Shown here: one piece after another, positions 18,623 to 28,979 of the stretch
Position numbering within the stretch: position 1 is the first letter of the stretch
How the letters are laid out: each line of letters starts with the position of its first letter
Assembly: GCA_046598415.1 (NCBI GenBank)
Contig: JBKJIG010000060.1
Location: 12,400 to 76,399 of the forward strand
Source of the DNA: VFJZ01 sp046598415
Lineage (GTDB): Bacteria > Actinomycetota > Thermoleophilia > Gaiellales > F1-60-MAGs149
Length of the DNA: 64,000 nucleotides
Direction of reading: 5' to 3'
Translations under genes and position numbers: made by a program
Notes under the pieces: model-generated
Database searches by the model: none
Seen by the model: the letters and a program-made list of their open reading frames with translations, nothing else
What the model was told of the DNA's origin: nothing

Positions 18623-18870
18623 GAACCTCTCCTTCAAGGAATCGTGAGCGAGAGCTCGGCGTCGACGTGCGGCACGCGAGGGCGCGCATGTCCACGCGGA
18701 CAAGACCGTCACCACCTCGGAAACGCTCCGCGCCCGCGGCGTCTACGCCATCGCGAGAACGCCCCACCGGCGGTGCCACCTCATGCACGGCCGCCGGCCC
18801 GGACGGCGAGGCCGTTCGCACGGTCTCGGCGCGGAGGTCGCCGATACGCGCCAGCGCCCGGGTACCTGCG

Positions 18871-20436
18871 TTAGCCATTCGCGGACTCGTGCTTGCGCTG
18901 CCAGGCGCGCCACGTCATCGCCCACCGCGCCGGGTCGTCCATCGGGGCCGGGTCGAGGTAGTGGGCGGCCGACGCGTGTGGTGCGGTGCGCACCGTCTCG
19001 GGGTCCGAGTAGGCCTCGTCGGCCACGCGGGCGATGATCTCGGCGTACGTGTCCAGGTCAGCCCGCGACACGGTCTCGGCCGGCTCGAGCGTCATCGGCT
19101 CCGGTACGATCCACGGCTCGTGGCTCGGGAAGTACTGCGCGACGCCGAAGTCGTTCGTGCGGCGCGCCAGATCGAGCGTCGACAGGCCGGTGTCCTCCTG
19201 CAGCTGCCGCCACGAGTACCGGATCTGCTCGAGCCGGTGGGCGCCGTTGCCCTCCGCGTAGGAGACCTCGAGGCCCCGGACGCCCTCGAGCCGCTTGGCG
19301 AGATAGTTGTTGTTCAGCACCGCGATCTCGGCGACCTCACGGAGCCCCTCGGCACCGAGCGCGAGCACCCACGCGTAGGCGCGGACGACGGTGGCGGGAA
19401 CACCGTGGAAGGCGCGGACCTTGCCGATCGAGGCGGGGCGGTCGTCGTCGAGGTAGTAGCGGCTTCCGTCGAACTCCACCGTGGGCCGCGGCAGGTACGG
19501 CGCCAGTTCCGCCGAGACGGCGGAGACGCCGACGGGCATGCCCATCGAGGCGTGCGGCGAGGCGAACGTCTTGTGGAGGTTGAACTGGCAGAGGTCGAAC
19601 CCGGCGTCGCGGGCACGGGTGATGCCGAGGGTGCCGTTGGCGTTCGCCTGGTCGTAGTGGCAGATGCCGCCGGCCTGCTGCACGAGGTCGACCATCTCCT
19701 CGATGTGCGGGTTGAACAGTCCGGTGTCCTCGGGATTGGTGATCATCAGGCCGGCGGTGCGCTCGGACAGCGCTGCCTTCAGGGCCTCGATCGGCGGCAG
19801 GCCGTCGGTGCCCGGAGACAGCGTGATCAGCCGGTAGCCCGCGGTTGCCGGCCCCGCGCCGTCGCACGGGTGGGAGAAGACGGTCGTGATGATCTCGTCA
19901 CGGTGCCCCTGGCCGCGGGCGGCCTGGGCGGCGGCGATCATGCGCGCGTTCGCGAACACGGCCTGGGTGCCGCCCCCGGGCTGGAACGAGGCGCGGTCCA
20001 TGCCCGAGATCTCGCAGATGATCCGCTCGAAGCGGTACATCGCCTCCAGGATCCCCTGTGCGGAGTCGTCATCCTGCCACGGGTGCAGGTGCGTGACCTT
20101 GTGGGAGCGCACGAGCGCCTCGTTCACCTTCGGGCTGTACTTCATCGTGCACGTGCCGAGGCCGAGGTGGATGTCGACGTCCTGTCCGAGCGTCTCCTGC
20201 GACAGACGCAGGAAATGCCGCAGCACGGCGGACTGCGACAGCTGCGGGAGCGCCGGCGGCTCCGACCTCCGCAGGCGCGCAGGGATCTGGGAGACCCCGT
20301 CGCCGACCGCCGCGACGATGGCCGGATCCGTCGCCGGCGGGTCGAAGCCGCGCTCGCCGGGGCTCGACTGCTCGTGCAGGAGGGGCTCGTTCCAGGCGGC
20401 CTGGTGGAACGCGCGAAGCCGGGTGGTGGTGCTCAT
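18871..20436 (-). CDS. gcvPB: Glycine dehydrogenase (decarboxylating) subunit 2
   Basis: 521 residues, the PLP-binding half of the two-subunit P-protein of the glycine cleavage system. The conserved LGLGTCTMKYSPK is near residue 95, FQPGGGTQAVFAN is the pocket loop, and the PLP Schiff-base lysine is in NLHKTFASPH. It decarboxylates glycine and passes the aminomethyl group to the lipoyl arm of GcvH. It starts inside the stop codon of gcvPA (ATGA overlap). GcvT and GcvH are not in this window. The C-terminal ~40 residues (HYLDPAPMDDPARWAMTW) extend past the common core. Confidence 0.9.
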   Translation of the reverse strand: MSTTTRLRAFHQAAWNEPLLHEQSSPGERGFDPPATDPAIVAAVGDGVSQIPARLRRSEPPALPQLSQSAVLRHFLRLSQETLGQDVDIHLGLGTCTMKYSPKVNEALVRSHKVTHLHPWQDDDSAQGILEAMYRFERIICEISGMDRASFQPGGGTQAVFANARMIAAAQAARGQGHRDEIITTVFSHPCDGAGPATAGYRLITLSPGTDGLPPIEALKAALSERTAGLMITNPEDTGLFNPHIEEMVDLVQQAGGICHYDQANANGTLGITRARDAGFDLCQFNLHKTFASPHASMGMPVGVSAVSAELAPYLPRPTVEFDGSRYYLDDDRPASIGKVRAFHGVPATVVRAYAWVLALGAEGLREVAEIAVLNNNYLAKRLEGVRGLEVSYAEGNGAHRLEQIRYSWRQLQEDTGLSTLDLARRTNDFGVAQYFPSHEPWIVPEPMTLEPAETVSRADLDTYAEIIARVADEAYSDPETVRTAPHASAAHYLDPAPMDDPARWAMTWRAWQRKHESANG

Positions 20437-21833
20437 CGTCGCGCTCCTTCGAGGGCCGCCGCCACGGTGTCGGCCAGCAGATCGATGTCGCCTCCGGTGT
20501 GGACCTCGGTCACGCACACGAGTGCCGACTGGCCGAGCGCCGGGAGGTGCCGTGAGAGGTCGAGCGGCCCGTGCACGCCGGCCACGGCGAGCGCGCGATT
20601 GACCTCGGCGACGGTTCGCCCGGTGCCGTTCAGGTCGACGACGAACTCCTTGAAGAATGGTGCGCTGAGCGCGGGAGCCCGCACGCCGGGTATCGCACCG
20701 AGGCGCTGCGCGGCGTACTGGCTGCGCTGCATGATCGTCGTGCCGAGCTCTCGCAGGCCGTCCGGTCCGAGCAGCGCGAGGTACACCGCCACGCCGATCG
20801 CCCACAGGTTCTGCGTCGTGCCGGTGAAGTCCGTCGCCTCGCCGCGCTGCACGTAGGCCATCCGGTCCCAGCGCACCTCGCCGAAGCCCCACTCGTCCGC
20901 CACGGTGCGGCCGGCGCCGATCAGGAAGGTCGGGTACTCGGCCACGATCCGCTCGTCGTCGGCGCTGCCGATGAAGCCGATCGTGCCGCCGCCGTAGTGC
21001 ATGTGGATGCCGGCGGCCTGGAGCTCGCCGCAGACGAGGTCGGCGCCGTAGCGCGGCGGCGCCTCGAGCACCCCGAGGGAGATGGCGTCGACGCCGACAA
21101 CGGCAAGCGCGCCGTGGGCGTGCGCCCGCTCGGCGATCGCCGCCGAGTCGGGCTCGATCTGACCCAGGAAGCCGGGGTTCTCGAAGTACACGCAGGCGAC
21201 GTCTTCGCCGAGCGCCGCGTCGAGGGCCGCGAGGTCGAGCGCGCCGGTCTCCCGGTCGTACGGCACCAGCTCGACCGTCATCCGGGGCCCGCACGTGCCG
21301 GTGATGATCGACAGCCGCTCCGGCGAGATCGACGCCGGCACGAGCGCCCGCGCACGGCCCGTCAGCCGCGCCGCCATCAGGATCGAGCTCGCTGCCGCCG
21401 AGCCCCAGTCGTACGTCGACTGCGAGACGACGTCGCACTCGACAAGGTCGCCGACGAGGCTCGAGAACTCGAACAGCGCCTGCATCTTGCCGTGGTCGGA
21501 GTACGTCTCGCCGTAGTACGCCGTCAAGAACTCGCTGCGCGCGAGGATCTCGTCAACGACGGCGGGCACGTAGTGCGGCCAGCAGCCGCCGCCGAGGAAT
21601 GTCGGGCGGTCGCGGCTCGACACGTTCCGGTCGAGCATCGTCTCGAGCCGCCGGCGCAGCTCGACCTCCGAGCCGATCGTCGGCTCGAGATCGAGCAGGC
21701 GGTTCAGGCGGAGGCGCTCCGGAATCGATGCGTAGAGGTCGTCGGTGGACGCGACCCCGATCGCCGCCAGCATCTCCTGCCGGATCCGCGGCGTGGAGTT
21801 GGGGATGTACGGATGTGCGCGCGCGAGACCCAT
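20433..21833 (-). CDS. gcvPA: Glycine dehydrogenase (decarboxylating) subunit 1
   Basis: 466 residues, the first half of the split P-protein. HPYIPNSTPRIRQEML, FLGGGCWPHYVPAVVDEI and EFLTAYYGETYSDHGKMQ are near-signature blocks of GcvPA. It forms a heterotetramer with GcvPB. AGGAGG lies nine bases before ATG 21833, giving a firm start. It heads a two-gene operon with gcvPB. No glycine riboswitch could be recognised by eye in the 150 bases upstream. Confidence 0.92.
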   Translation of the reverse strand: MGLARAHPYIPNSTPRIRQEMLAAIGVASTDDLYASIPERLRLNRLLDLEPTIGSEVELRRRLETMLDRNVSSRDRPTFLGGGCWPHYVPAVVDEILARSEFLTAYYGETYSDHGKMQALFEFSSLVGDLVECDVVSQSTYDWGSAAASSILMAARLTGRARALVPASISPERLSIITGTCGPRMTVELVPYDRETGALDLAALDAALGEDVACVYFENPGFLGQIEPDSAAIAERAHAHGALAVVGVDAISLGVLEAPPRYGADLVCGELQAAGIHMHYGGGTIGFIGSADDERIVAEYPTFLIGAGRTVADEWGFGEVRWDRMAYVQRGEATDFTGTTQNLWAIGVAVYLALLGPDGLRELGTTIMQRSQYAAQRLGAIPGVRAPALSAPFFKEFVVDLNGTGRTVAEVNRALAVAGVHGPLDLSRHLPALGQSALVCVTEVHTGGDIDLLADTVAAALEGARR

Positions 21834-22366
21834 GCCGCTCGTCCTCCTGCTCGGGGCGTTGCCGTGCGCGGTAGCTTGACCGCTCGGACGTCGCGTGTCA
21901 CGCCGCGGCCCTGCAGACCACCTCGGGACGTGACCGGTGACCCCGGATCGACACGGCGAGGCGCCCGAGCCTTCTCGCGTCAGGCGTCGAACCTCGTGGC
22001 AGAGTCGGTTCGTGGCGCAGTTAGCGGAGCGCCACGGCTACCGCGAACCTGAGCCTGCACATCCAACTACCAGACCAGCATCGGCGACGCCGGTCGATGT
22101 TCCTCCGGATGGAGTGGAGATTGTTTGACGACGACCCCTGCGGTACCCTCTCGCGCGATGCGCGTCGACTCCGAAGAGGGAGCTCGTCATCGCCGCCGAC
22201 TCCCGATCTCGAAGCAGCGCGTCGGCGTTCTCGCGGCCGCGACCGGCTTCCCGACGTCGATCAGGCTGCTCGGTCGGAGTCAGGTCTGGCGCTGGTCGAG
22301 CATCGAGGGGTGCGCCGAGGTGACCGGCCGGCCCCAGTCGCCGGCGTGACCCTACGTTCGTCAGTC
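21834..22366. other. 533-bp region between divergent genes
   Basis: This region lies between gcvPA (minus) and the YunG-like gene (plus) and must contain both promoters. Apart from the gcvPA ribosome-binding site next to 21840, no convincing -35/-10 pair, riboswitch or conserved coding sequence is visible. An open frame runs leftward from the YunG-like gene to about 22097, but its composition is low-complexity Arg/Asp and unlike the family. Confidence 0.4.
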
Positions 22367-22813
22367 GTGACGTTCGACGAGGTCGCAGGCGCCATCGCGG
22401 CATCGTGGTGCCGCGAGACCTGCGATCCGGACGACCTCGATGGGTGGCACGTGGGGAATCCTTCACGCGGCCAGTGTGGCGCGACCGCGCTCGTCGTCCA
22501 CGACTACTTCCGCGGCGAACTCCTCCTTGCGGAGGTCACGGTCGCCGGGGAGCAGCGCGGGTTCCACTACTGGAACCTCCTTCCGGACGGCGTCGAGGTC
22601 GATCTCACGCGGGGTCAGTTCCACGACGACGAGGCGATCGGCGACCCGAAGATCGTTCGCCGGCCGGCCAGGCCCGTCACCCGCTGCGCCGACGAGTACG
22701 CACTGCTCACGCGTCTCGTCCGCGAACGGCTCACATCGCCGGCTCTGTCGCCCGCCTCCCCGTTTCGCCTCGCGAGCCCCGGCAGTTCTCCGCTCACCCG
22801 CCGATCGGTGTAG
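22367..22813 (+). CDS. YunG-like protein
   Basis: 148 residues. The pattern SWCRETCDPDD, GQCGATALVVHDYFRGELL, HYWNLLPDGVEVDLTRGQF resembles the YunG family first named in Bacillus, which has a Gln-Cys-containing N-terminal motif and a His-Tyr-Trp-Asn motif; its function is unknown. The Cys/His layout is compatible with a papain-like fold, but this is only a guess. GTG 22367 is taken as the start; GTG 22346, seven codons earlier, is equally possible. It ends 30 bp before the oligopeptide transporter operon and could be its first cistron. Confidence 0.6.
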   Translation: MTFDEVAGAIAASWCRETCDPDDLDGWHVGNPSRGQCGATALVVHDYFRGELLLAEVTVAGEQRGFHYWNLLPDGVEVDLTRGQFHDDEAIGDPKIVRRPARPVTRCADEYALLTRLVRERLTSPALSPASPFRLASPGSSPLTRRSV

Positions 22814-22843
22814 CCTTTCAACTTCCTGAGGAGGAGAATGTCG

Positions 22844-24586
22844 ATGCAGGGTTCCCGGGGCATAGGGGCCGCGCTTGCGGTTTCCGCCATCGCCGTGCTC
22901 GTCGCCGCCTGCGGCGGCAGTAAGTCGAGCAGCTCGTCCAGCCAGTCCACGCCGGCCCCGACGGCCTCCAGCACCACCGCCGACGGCGACCGGGCGGCGC
23001 TGATGCAACAGCACCGAGGCGGCACGCTCAAGCTGGCGGCTGTCGCCGCCGGTGGCACACTCGACCCGCAGGTGAACTACACGCTCCAGTACTGGAACCT
23101 CTACATGGGTGTCTATGACGGACTGGTCGCATTCAAGAAGGTCGGCGGCACCGACGCGTTCAATGTCGTCGCCGACCTCGCCGAGTCGATCCCGACTCCG
23201 ACCAACGGCGGGAAGACCTGGACGTTCACGCTGCGCAAGGGGATCAAGTTCTCGGACGGCCGCGAGGTGACGGTCAAGGACGCGGTGGCGTCGTTCCAAC
23301 GCCTCTTCAAGGTCAAGAGCCCGACCGCGGGCGGCTTCTACGCTGGCATTGTCGGAGCGGACGTCTGCCTCAAGACGCCGGACACCTGTACCCTCGACGG
23401 CGGGGTGGTCGGCGACGAAGCCGCCGGCACCGTGACGATCAACCTGGTTGCTCCGGATGCGGAGTTCCTCTTCAAGCTCGCGGTCCCACACGCCTCGATT
23501 CTGCCTGCCGATTCGCCCAGCTCCGACGCGGGGAGTACACCGATCCCGAGCACCGGCCCGTACATGTTCACCTCGTACGACCCGAACAAGCAGCTGGTCA
23601 TGGAGCGCAACCCGAACTTCAAGGAGTGGTCGGCGGAAGGGCAGCCCGACGGCTATCCCGACTCGATCGTCGAGAGCTTCGGGTTGACGGCCGAGGCGGA
23701 GGTGACTGCGATCGAGAACGGGCAGGCCGACTGGATGCTCGATCAACCGCCGGCGGACCGTCTCAACGAGATTGGCACCACCTACGCCGACCAGGTGCAT
23801 CTCAACCCGCTGACGGCGATGTGGTACGCACCGATGAACGTCAACCTCGCGCCGTTCGACAACCTCAAGGCCCGCCAGGCGGTCAACTTCGCGGTCGACC
23901 GCAACGCGACCATCCAGATCTTCGGCGGACCGAATCTGGCCGTGCCGTCCTGCCAGGTGCTGCCGCCGGGCTTCCCGGGCCATGTTGACTACTGCCCCTA
24001 CACCGCAAATCCGGGCGCGACCTGGTCGGCTCCCGACCTGGACAAGGCCAAGCAGCTCGTGCAGGAGTCGGGTACGGCCGGCGCCAAGGTGACAGTGGTG
24101 GTGGCGGACGACGAGGTCTCGAAGGGCATGGGCACGTACCTCCAGAGCGTGCTCAACTCGATCGGGTACAGCGCGTCCGTCAAGGTGCTGTCCGGGAACA
24201 TCCAGTTCACCTACATCCAGAACACCAAGAACAAGGTCCAGATCTCCGTCAGCCAGTGGTACCAGGACTACCCGGCAGCGTCGGACTTCCTGAACGTGCT
24301 GCTCGGCTGTTCGTCCTACGTTCCCGGGTCGGATTCGAGCATCAACATCTCGGGCTTCTGCGACAAGAAGATCCAGCCCGAGATGGACGCCGCACTTGCG
24401 CTCGGCGTCACGGACCAGAAGGCAGCCGACGCGCAGTGGGCGCAGATCGACAAGGAAGTCACCGATTTGGCGCCGCAGGTGACGTTGTTCAACCCGAAGC
24501 ACGTCGACTTCGTCTCGAAGCGGGTCGGGAACTTCCAGTTCTCGGCGCAGTTCTACTGGTTGTTCGACCAGTCGTGGGTGCAGTAG
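22844..24586 (+). CDS. Oligopeptide-type ABC transporter substrate-binding lipoprotein
   Basis: 580 residues, SBP_bac_5 family. A lipoprotein signal is clear: a basic start, then GAALAVSAIAVLVAAC with lipobox VAAC, followed by a Ser-rich linker. The body has family motifs such as KTWTFTLRKGIKFSDG and FDNLKARQAVNFAVDRN. It binds peptides or similar ligands outside the cell and delivers them to the permeases encoded next. ATG 22844 is preferred over ATG 22838 because AGGAGG at 22829-22834 is nine bases from the former but only three from the latter. First gene of a five-gene SBP-permease-permease-ATPase-ATPase operon. Confidence 0.88.
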   Translation: MQGSRGIGAALAVSAIAVLVAACGGSKSSSSSSQSTPAPTASSTTADGDRAALMQQHRGGTLKLAAVAAGGTLDPQVNYTLQYWNLYMGVYDGLVAFKKVGGTDAFNVVADLAESIPTPTNGGKTWTFTLRKGIKFSDGREVTVKDAVASFQRLFKVKSPTAGGFYAGIVGADVCLKTPDTCTLDGGVVGDEAAGTVTINLVAPDAEFLFKLAVPHASILPADSPSSDAGSTPIPSTGPYMFTSYDPNKQLVMERNPNFKEWSAEGQPDGYPDSIVESFGLTAEAEVTAIENGQADWMLDQPPADRLNEIGTTYADQVHLNPLTAMWYAPMNVNLAPFDNLKARQAVNFAVDRNATIQIFGGPNLAVPSCQVLPPGFPGHVDYCPYTANPGATWSAPDLDKAKQLVQESGTAGAKVTVVVADDEVSKGMGTYLQSVLNSIGYSASVKVLSGNIQFTYIQNTKNKVQISVSQWYQDYPAASDFLNVLLGCSSYVPGSDSSINISGFCDKKIQPEMDAALALGVTDQKAADAQWAQIDKEVTDLAPQVTLFNPKHVDFVSKRVGNFQFSAQFYWLFDQSWVQ

Positions 24587-24593
24587 CGCGAGC

Positions 24594-25619
24594 GTGAGTG
24601 CCGAGAGCCTCAGCGCAGCTGCTCCGGCGCAGCCGCGGGCGCCGGGCGGGAGCCCTTGGGCTCTTGCCCGGCGCCGGCTACTGCGAAACCGGGTGGCGAT
24701 CGTCATGTTCGGCGTGCTCGTGGTGGTCGTGGCCGCCTGCCTGGCGGCTCCGCTCTACGCCCATTCGATCGCGAACACCGACCCGTTCCGGTCGAACCTG
24801 CAGGGCACGACCCTCGTGGGAGGAAAGGCGGTGCCGGTGATGGCGTCATCGACCACGGGCCTCGGCCTGGGTGTGACGCCGATCGGCCCGACGTGGGACC
24901 CAGCGCACTACTTTCTCGGAGCTGACAACCAGGGGCGCGACGTCGCTGCCCGCCTGCTCTACGGCGGCCGCAACTCGCTCATGATCGGCGTCGCTTCGGC
25001 CTTGCTCTGCTGCTTTTTGGCAACGCTGGTCGGCCTGATTGCGGGCTTCTTCGGCGGCATCACGGATGGTGTCATCTCGCGCGGGCTCGACATCATCTGG
25101 GCCTTCCCGGTGTACCTGCTCGCGATCTCGTTGTCCGTCGTCTTGATCTCGCAGGGCATCAACCTCGGCGTCGTCACGATCACGGCTGGCAGCCTCTGGT
25201 TGCCGATCTTCATCATCGCCTTGGTGTTCGTGCCGTACGTCGCCCGGCCAATTCGCGGACAGGTGCTCTCACTGCGACAGAAGGAGTTCGTCGAAGCCGC
25301 AATCGGGCTCGGGGCGTCGGATCTCCGCCTGATCTTCGCCGAGATCCTGCCGAACGTCATCACCAGCGTGATCGTCTTCCTCCCGCTGATGGTGGCCGTG
25401 AACATGCTGACAGAGTCGGCCTTGTCGTTCCTGTCGATCGGCGTCCAGCCACCCGACGCATCGTGGGGCACGATCATTCTCGATGGCCAGCAGCTGATCT
25501 ACACCCGGCCGTGGGTCGCGATCGCACCGGGCGTGGCGATCGCCGTCACCGTGCTCGCCCTGAACGTGCTCGGCGACGGCATCCGCGATGCCCTCGACCC
25601 CAGGGCGAAGCTGCGCTGA
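24594..25619 (+). CDS. Oligopeptide ABC transporter permease (DppC/OppC type)
   Basis: 341 residues with about six membrane segments. The long periplasmic loop ends in HYFLGADNQGRDVAARLLYGG, the start of the transport domain in DppC proteins. The cytosolic EAA-type motif EAAIGLGASDLRLIFAEILPN contacts the ATPases. GTG 24594 lies seven bases after the SBP stop, and the stop overlaps the next permease start (TGATG). Confidence 0.9.
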   Translation: MSAESLSAAAPAQPRAPGGSPWALARRRLLRNRVAIVMFGVLVVVVAACLAAPLYAHSIANTDPFRSNLQGTTLVGGKAVPVMASSTTGLGLGVTPIGPTWDPAHYFLGADNQGRDVAARLLYGGRNSLMIGVASALLCCFLATLVGLIAGFFGGITDGVISRGLDIIWAFPVYLLAISLSVVLISQGINLGVVTITAGSLWLPIFIIALVFVPYVARPIRGQVLSLRQKEFVEAAIGLGASDLRLIFAEILPNVITSVIVFLPLMVAVNMLTESALSFLSIGVQPPDASWGTIILDGQQLIYTRPWVAIAPGVAIAVTVLALNVLGDGIRDALDPRAKLR

Positions 25620-26587
25620 TGGGCTACTTCCTGGTCCGCCGGTTCGCCTCGACGCTGCTCGTCCTGTTCGCGATCAGCGTGCTCGTGTTCCTGATCTTCT
25701 TCGCGACGCCCGGCGTCGACCCGGCGGCGCGCATCGCCGGGCGGAACGCGTCCCAGGAGACCCTTCGGGCCGTGCGGCACGACTTCGGGTTCGACCGCCC
25801 GTTGCCGGTCCAGTACGGCATCATGATGCGCAAGCTCTTCATTAGCCGCGACCTGACGAGCTTTGTCAATCGCGGCACCCGGGTCATCCCCCAGGTCACG
25901 GAGGCGGCGCCGGTGACGTTCTCACTCGTGCTCGGTGCGGCCATGATCTGGGTGGTCGTCGCGATCGCTATGGGCCTGGCTGCTGCCGTCCTACGCGGTA
26001 CCTTCGTCGATCCGCTGTTGATGGTCCTCGGCCTGATCGGCATCTCGGTACCCGTGTTCTGGCTCGGCGAGGTCGCGAACCTCGTCGCCCAGAATCGGCT
26101 GCACGACTCGGTCTTCTCCTGGGTGCCGCCACTCGGCTACACGCCGTTCACCAGCGACCCCTGGCTGTGGTTCAAGACCATGCTGATCCCGTGGCTGGTG
26201 CTCGCCACCACCTACGTCGGCCTCTACGGCCGCGTCCTGCGCTCGGCGTTGATCGAGACCCAGGAGGAGGACTACGTTCGCACCGCGCGCGCCAAGGGGC
26301 TGACCGAGGGCAGGGTGCTGCTGCGGCACACGCTGCGAACGTCGCTGATCGTGTTCGTATCGCTCTTCGGCCTCGACTTCGGAGCGCTGGTCGGGGGGAG
26401 CGCGCTGCTGACGGAAGTGGTTTTTGGCCTGCAGGGGGTCGGGAAGCTCACCTACGAGGGGCTTCGGAACCTCGACCTGCCGGTGATCATGGCCTGCGTC
26501 ATGTACGCCGCCTTCTTCGTGGTGGTGGCCAACGCGATCGTGGACGTGGTCTACGCCTGGCTCGACCCGCGGGTGCGCCGTGCCTGA
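25619..26587 (+). CDS. Oligopeptide ABC transporter permease (DppB/OppB type)
   Basis: 322 residues. The N-terminus GYFLVRRFASTLLVLFAISVLV and the following ARIAGRNASQETLRAVRHDFGFDRPLP are typical of DppB. The ATPase-contact loop reads YVRTARAKGLTEGRVLLRH. ATG 25619 overlaps the DppC stop by one base, which indicates translational coupling. The order C before B is reversed from the common dppABCDF arrangement but is found in other actinobacterial clusters. Confidence 0.9.
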   Translation: MGYFLVRRFASTLLVLFAISVLVFLIFFATPGVDPAARIAGRNASQETLRAVRHDFGFDRPLPVQYGIMMRKLFISRDLTSFVNRGTRVIPQVTEAAPVTFSLVLGAAMIWVVVAIAMGLAAAVLRGTFVDPLLMVLGLIGISVPVFWLGEVANLVAQNRLHDSVFSWVPPLGYTPFTSDPWLWFKTMLIPWLVLATTYVGLYGRVLRSALIETQEEDYVRTARAKGLTEGRVLLRHTLRTSLIVFVSLFGLDFGALVGGSALLTEVVFGLQGVGKLTYEGLRNLDLPVIMACVMYAAFFVVVANAIVDVVYAWLDPRVRRA

Positions 26588-27604
26588 CGAGGCGATCCTC
26601 GATGTCCGTGATCTCCGGGTCTCGTTTCGCACCGAGGCTGGCATCGTCCGCGCCGTGGACGGCCTCTCGCTGACGCTTCGCAAGGGAGAGGTGCTCGGCA
26701 TCGTCGGCGAGTCGGGTTCGGGCAAGAGCGTCTCGGTGATGACGATCATGCGCCTGATTCGCGACCCGAATGCGATCGTCGAGGGGCAGGTGCTCTACGG
26801 CGGACGCGACCTGATGCAGCTCAGCCAACGCGAGATGCGATCGGTTCGCGGTGGAGAGATCGGCATGATCTTCCAGGACCCGATGACCGCCTTGACGCCG
26901 GTGTACACCGTCGGCTGGCAGATCAGGGAGCAGCTGCATGCCCACGAGTCGTTGTCGAAACGCGGCGCTCGGCTCCGCGCCGTGGAACTGCTGGCCGAGG
27001 TCGGGATTCCCAACGCGGCGAAACGCGCGAACGACTATCCGCACCAGTTCTCGGGTGGGATGCGACAGCGCGTGATGATCGCTATGGCGCTGTCCTGTAA
27101 TCCTGCGCTGCTGATCGCCGACGAGCCGACCACGGCTCTGGACGTGACGATCCAGGCGCAGATCCTCGACCTGATGCGACGCCTCCAGCGCGACTTCGAC
27201 TCGTCGATCATTCTCATCACGCACGACATGGGAGTGATCGCCGACATCGCTGACAGGGTGGTCGTCATGTACGCCGGGAGGGCGGTTGAGGTCGGCACCA
27301 AGCGCGAGGTATTCACCGACCCGCAGCACCCGTATACCTGGGGACTGCAAGGATCGATCCCCCGCATCGACCGGCCTCGAGTGCATCGGCTCGCCGCGAT
27401 CCCGGGGCTGCCGCCGCAGCTGATTGCGCTTCCGCCTGGATGTGGATTCGCGCCGCGCTGCCGGCACCGATTCGACCGGTGCGACGCGCGACCCGAGTTA
27501 GCCGATCGCGTTGGCGGCGGGCATCTGGACGCCTGCCACCTCGAGCTCGGCGTCCGCGCGGCGTTGCGGGCGGCAACCCTCGAGCCGGGCAAGGAGCGGG
27601 CGCG

Positions 27605-27608
<4 letters not shown>
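26580..27608 (+). CDS. Oligopeptide ABC transporter ATPase (DppD/OppD type)
   Basis: 342 residues. Walker A GESGSGKS, signature FSGGMRQRVMIA, Walker B LLIADEPTTALD and the switch His in LITHDMG are all intact. The C-terminal extension has the CGFAPRCRHRFDRC pattern of peptide-transporter ATPases, whose Cys residues can bind an Fe-S cluster in DppD homologues. GTG 26580 overlaps the DppB reading frame by eight bases. Confidence 0.92.
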
Positions 27609-28588
<980 letters not shown>

Positions 28589-28609
28589 GAGGCTCAGACG
28601 TGATCTGCG

Positions 28610-28972
28610 AGGACGCCTCAGGCGCCTCGTCATGGGCATGTGGCTCGATTCCTCGAAGATCACCCAGCGCGATCCGGGGATGCGGTCGTGGATGGTGCTG
28701 ACGACGTCTCCCTGTCGTGACGGCCGAAAACGAGCAGGGTGGGCGTCGCGATCTCGTGCAGCCGCGGCGTGATGGCCCGGCTGGACAGCGCGCCGATGCA
28801 GTGGAACTCGCGCGGCCCGTTCATCGTGCTGGTACACCGTCGGTTCGGCGACGCTGCTGCACGCAGTCAGGCTGCGGAACCCGGGCAGCCGTGGCGGTCG
28901 GAGAACAGCTTGGTTGGCGGCCTCGTACTCCGGGTCGTCAGACATCCCCACCTGAAGCATGGCACCGGACAC
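28610..28972 (-). pseudogene. Frameshifted C-terminal remnant of a proline iminopeptidase (alpha/beta hydrolase)
   Basis: Family motifs can be read only by changing frame: MSDDPEYEAANQ, then FSDRHGC, then MNGPREFHCIGALSS with EIATPTLLVFGRHD, then STIHDRIPGSRWVIFEESSH. Together they form the last third of a proline iminopeptidase-type hydrolase, including the Asp in GRHD and the His in ESSHMP of the catalytic triad. The nucleophile Ser domain is absent because the phosphoribulokinase gene begins there. At least three frame changes make it inactive. Its position after a peptide importer suggests that it once processed imported peptides. Confidence 0.75.
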
Positions 28973-28979
28973 GCCGGCG

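Noticed and set aside
18623..18870. Possible gene remnant between the racemase-like gene and gcvPB
   Set aside because: A short plus-strand stretch looks protein-like but no family could be recognised and no start or stop fits.
21834..22100. Possible glycine riboswitch upstream of gcvPA
   Set aside because: Checked by eye on the minus strand; the conserved riboswitch core elements were not found.
22097..22366. N-terminal extension of the YunG-like protein
   Set aside because: Low-complexity Arg/Asp/Ser sequence without similarity; GTG 22367 or 22346 fits the family length.
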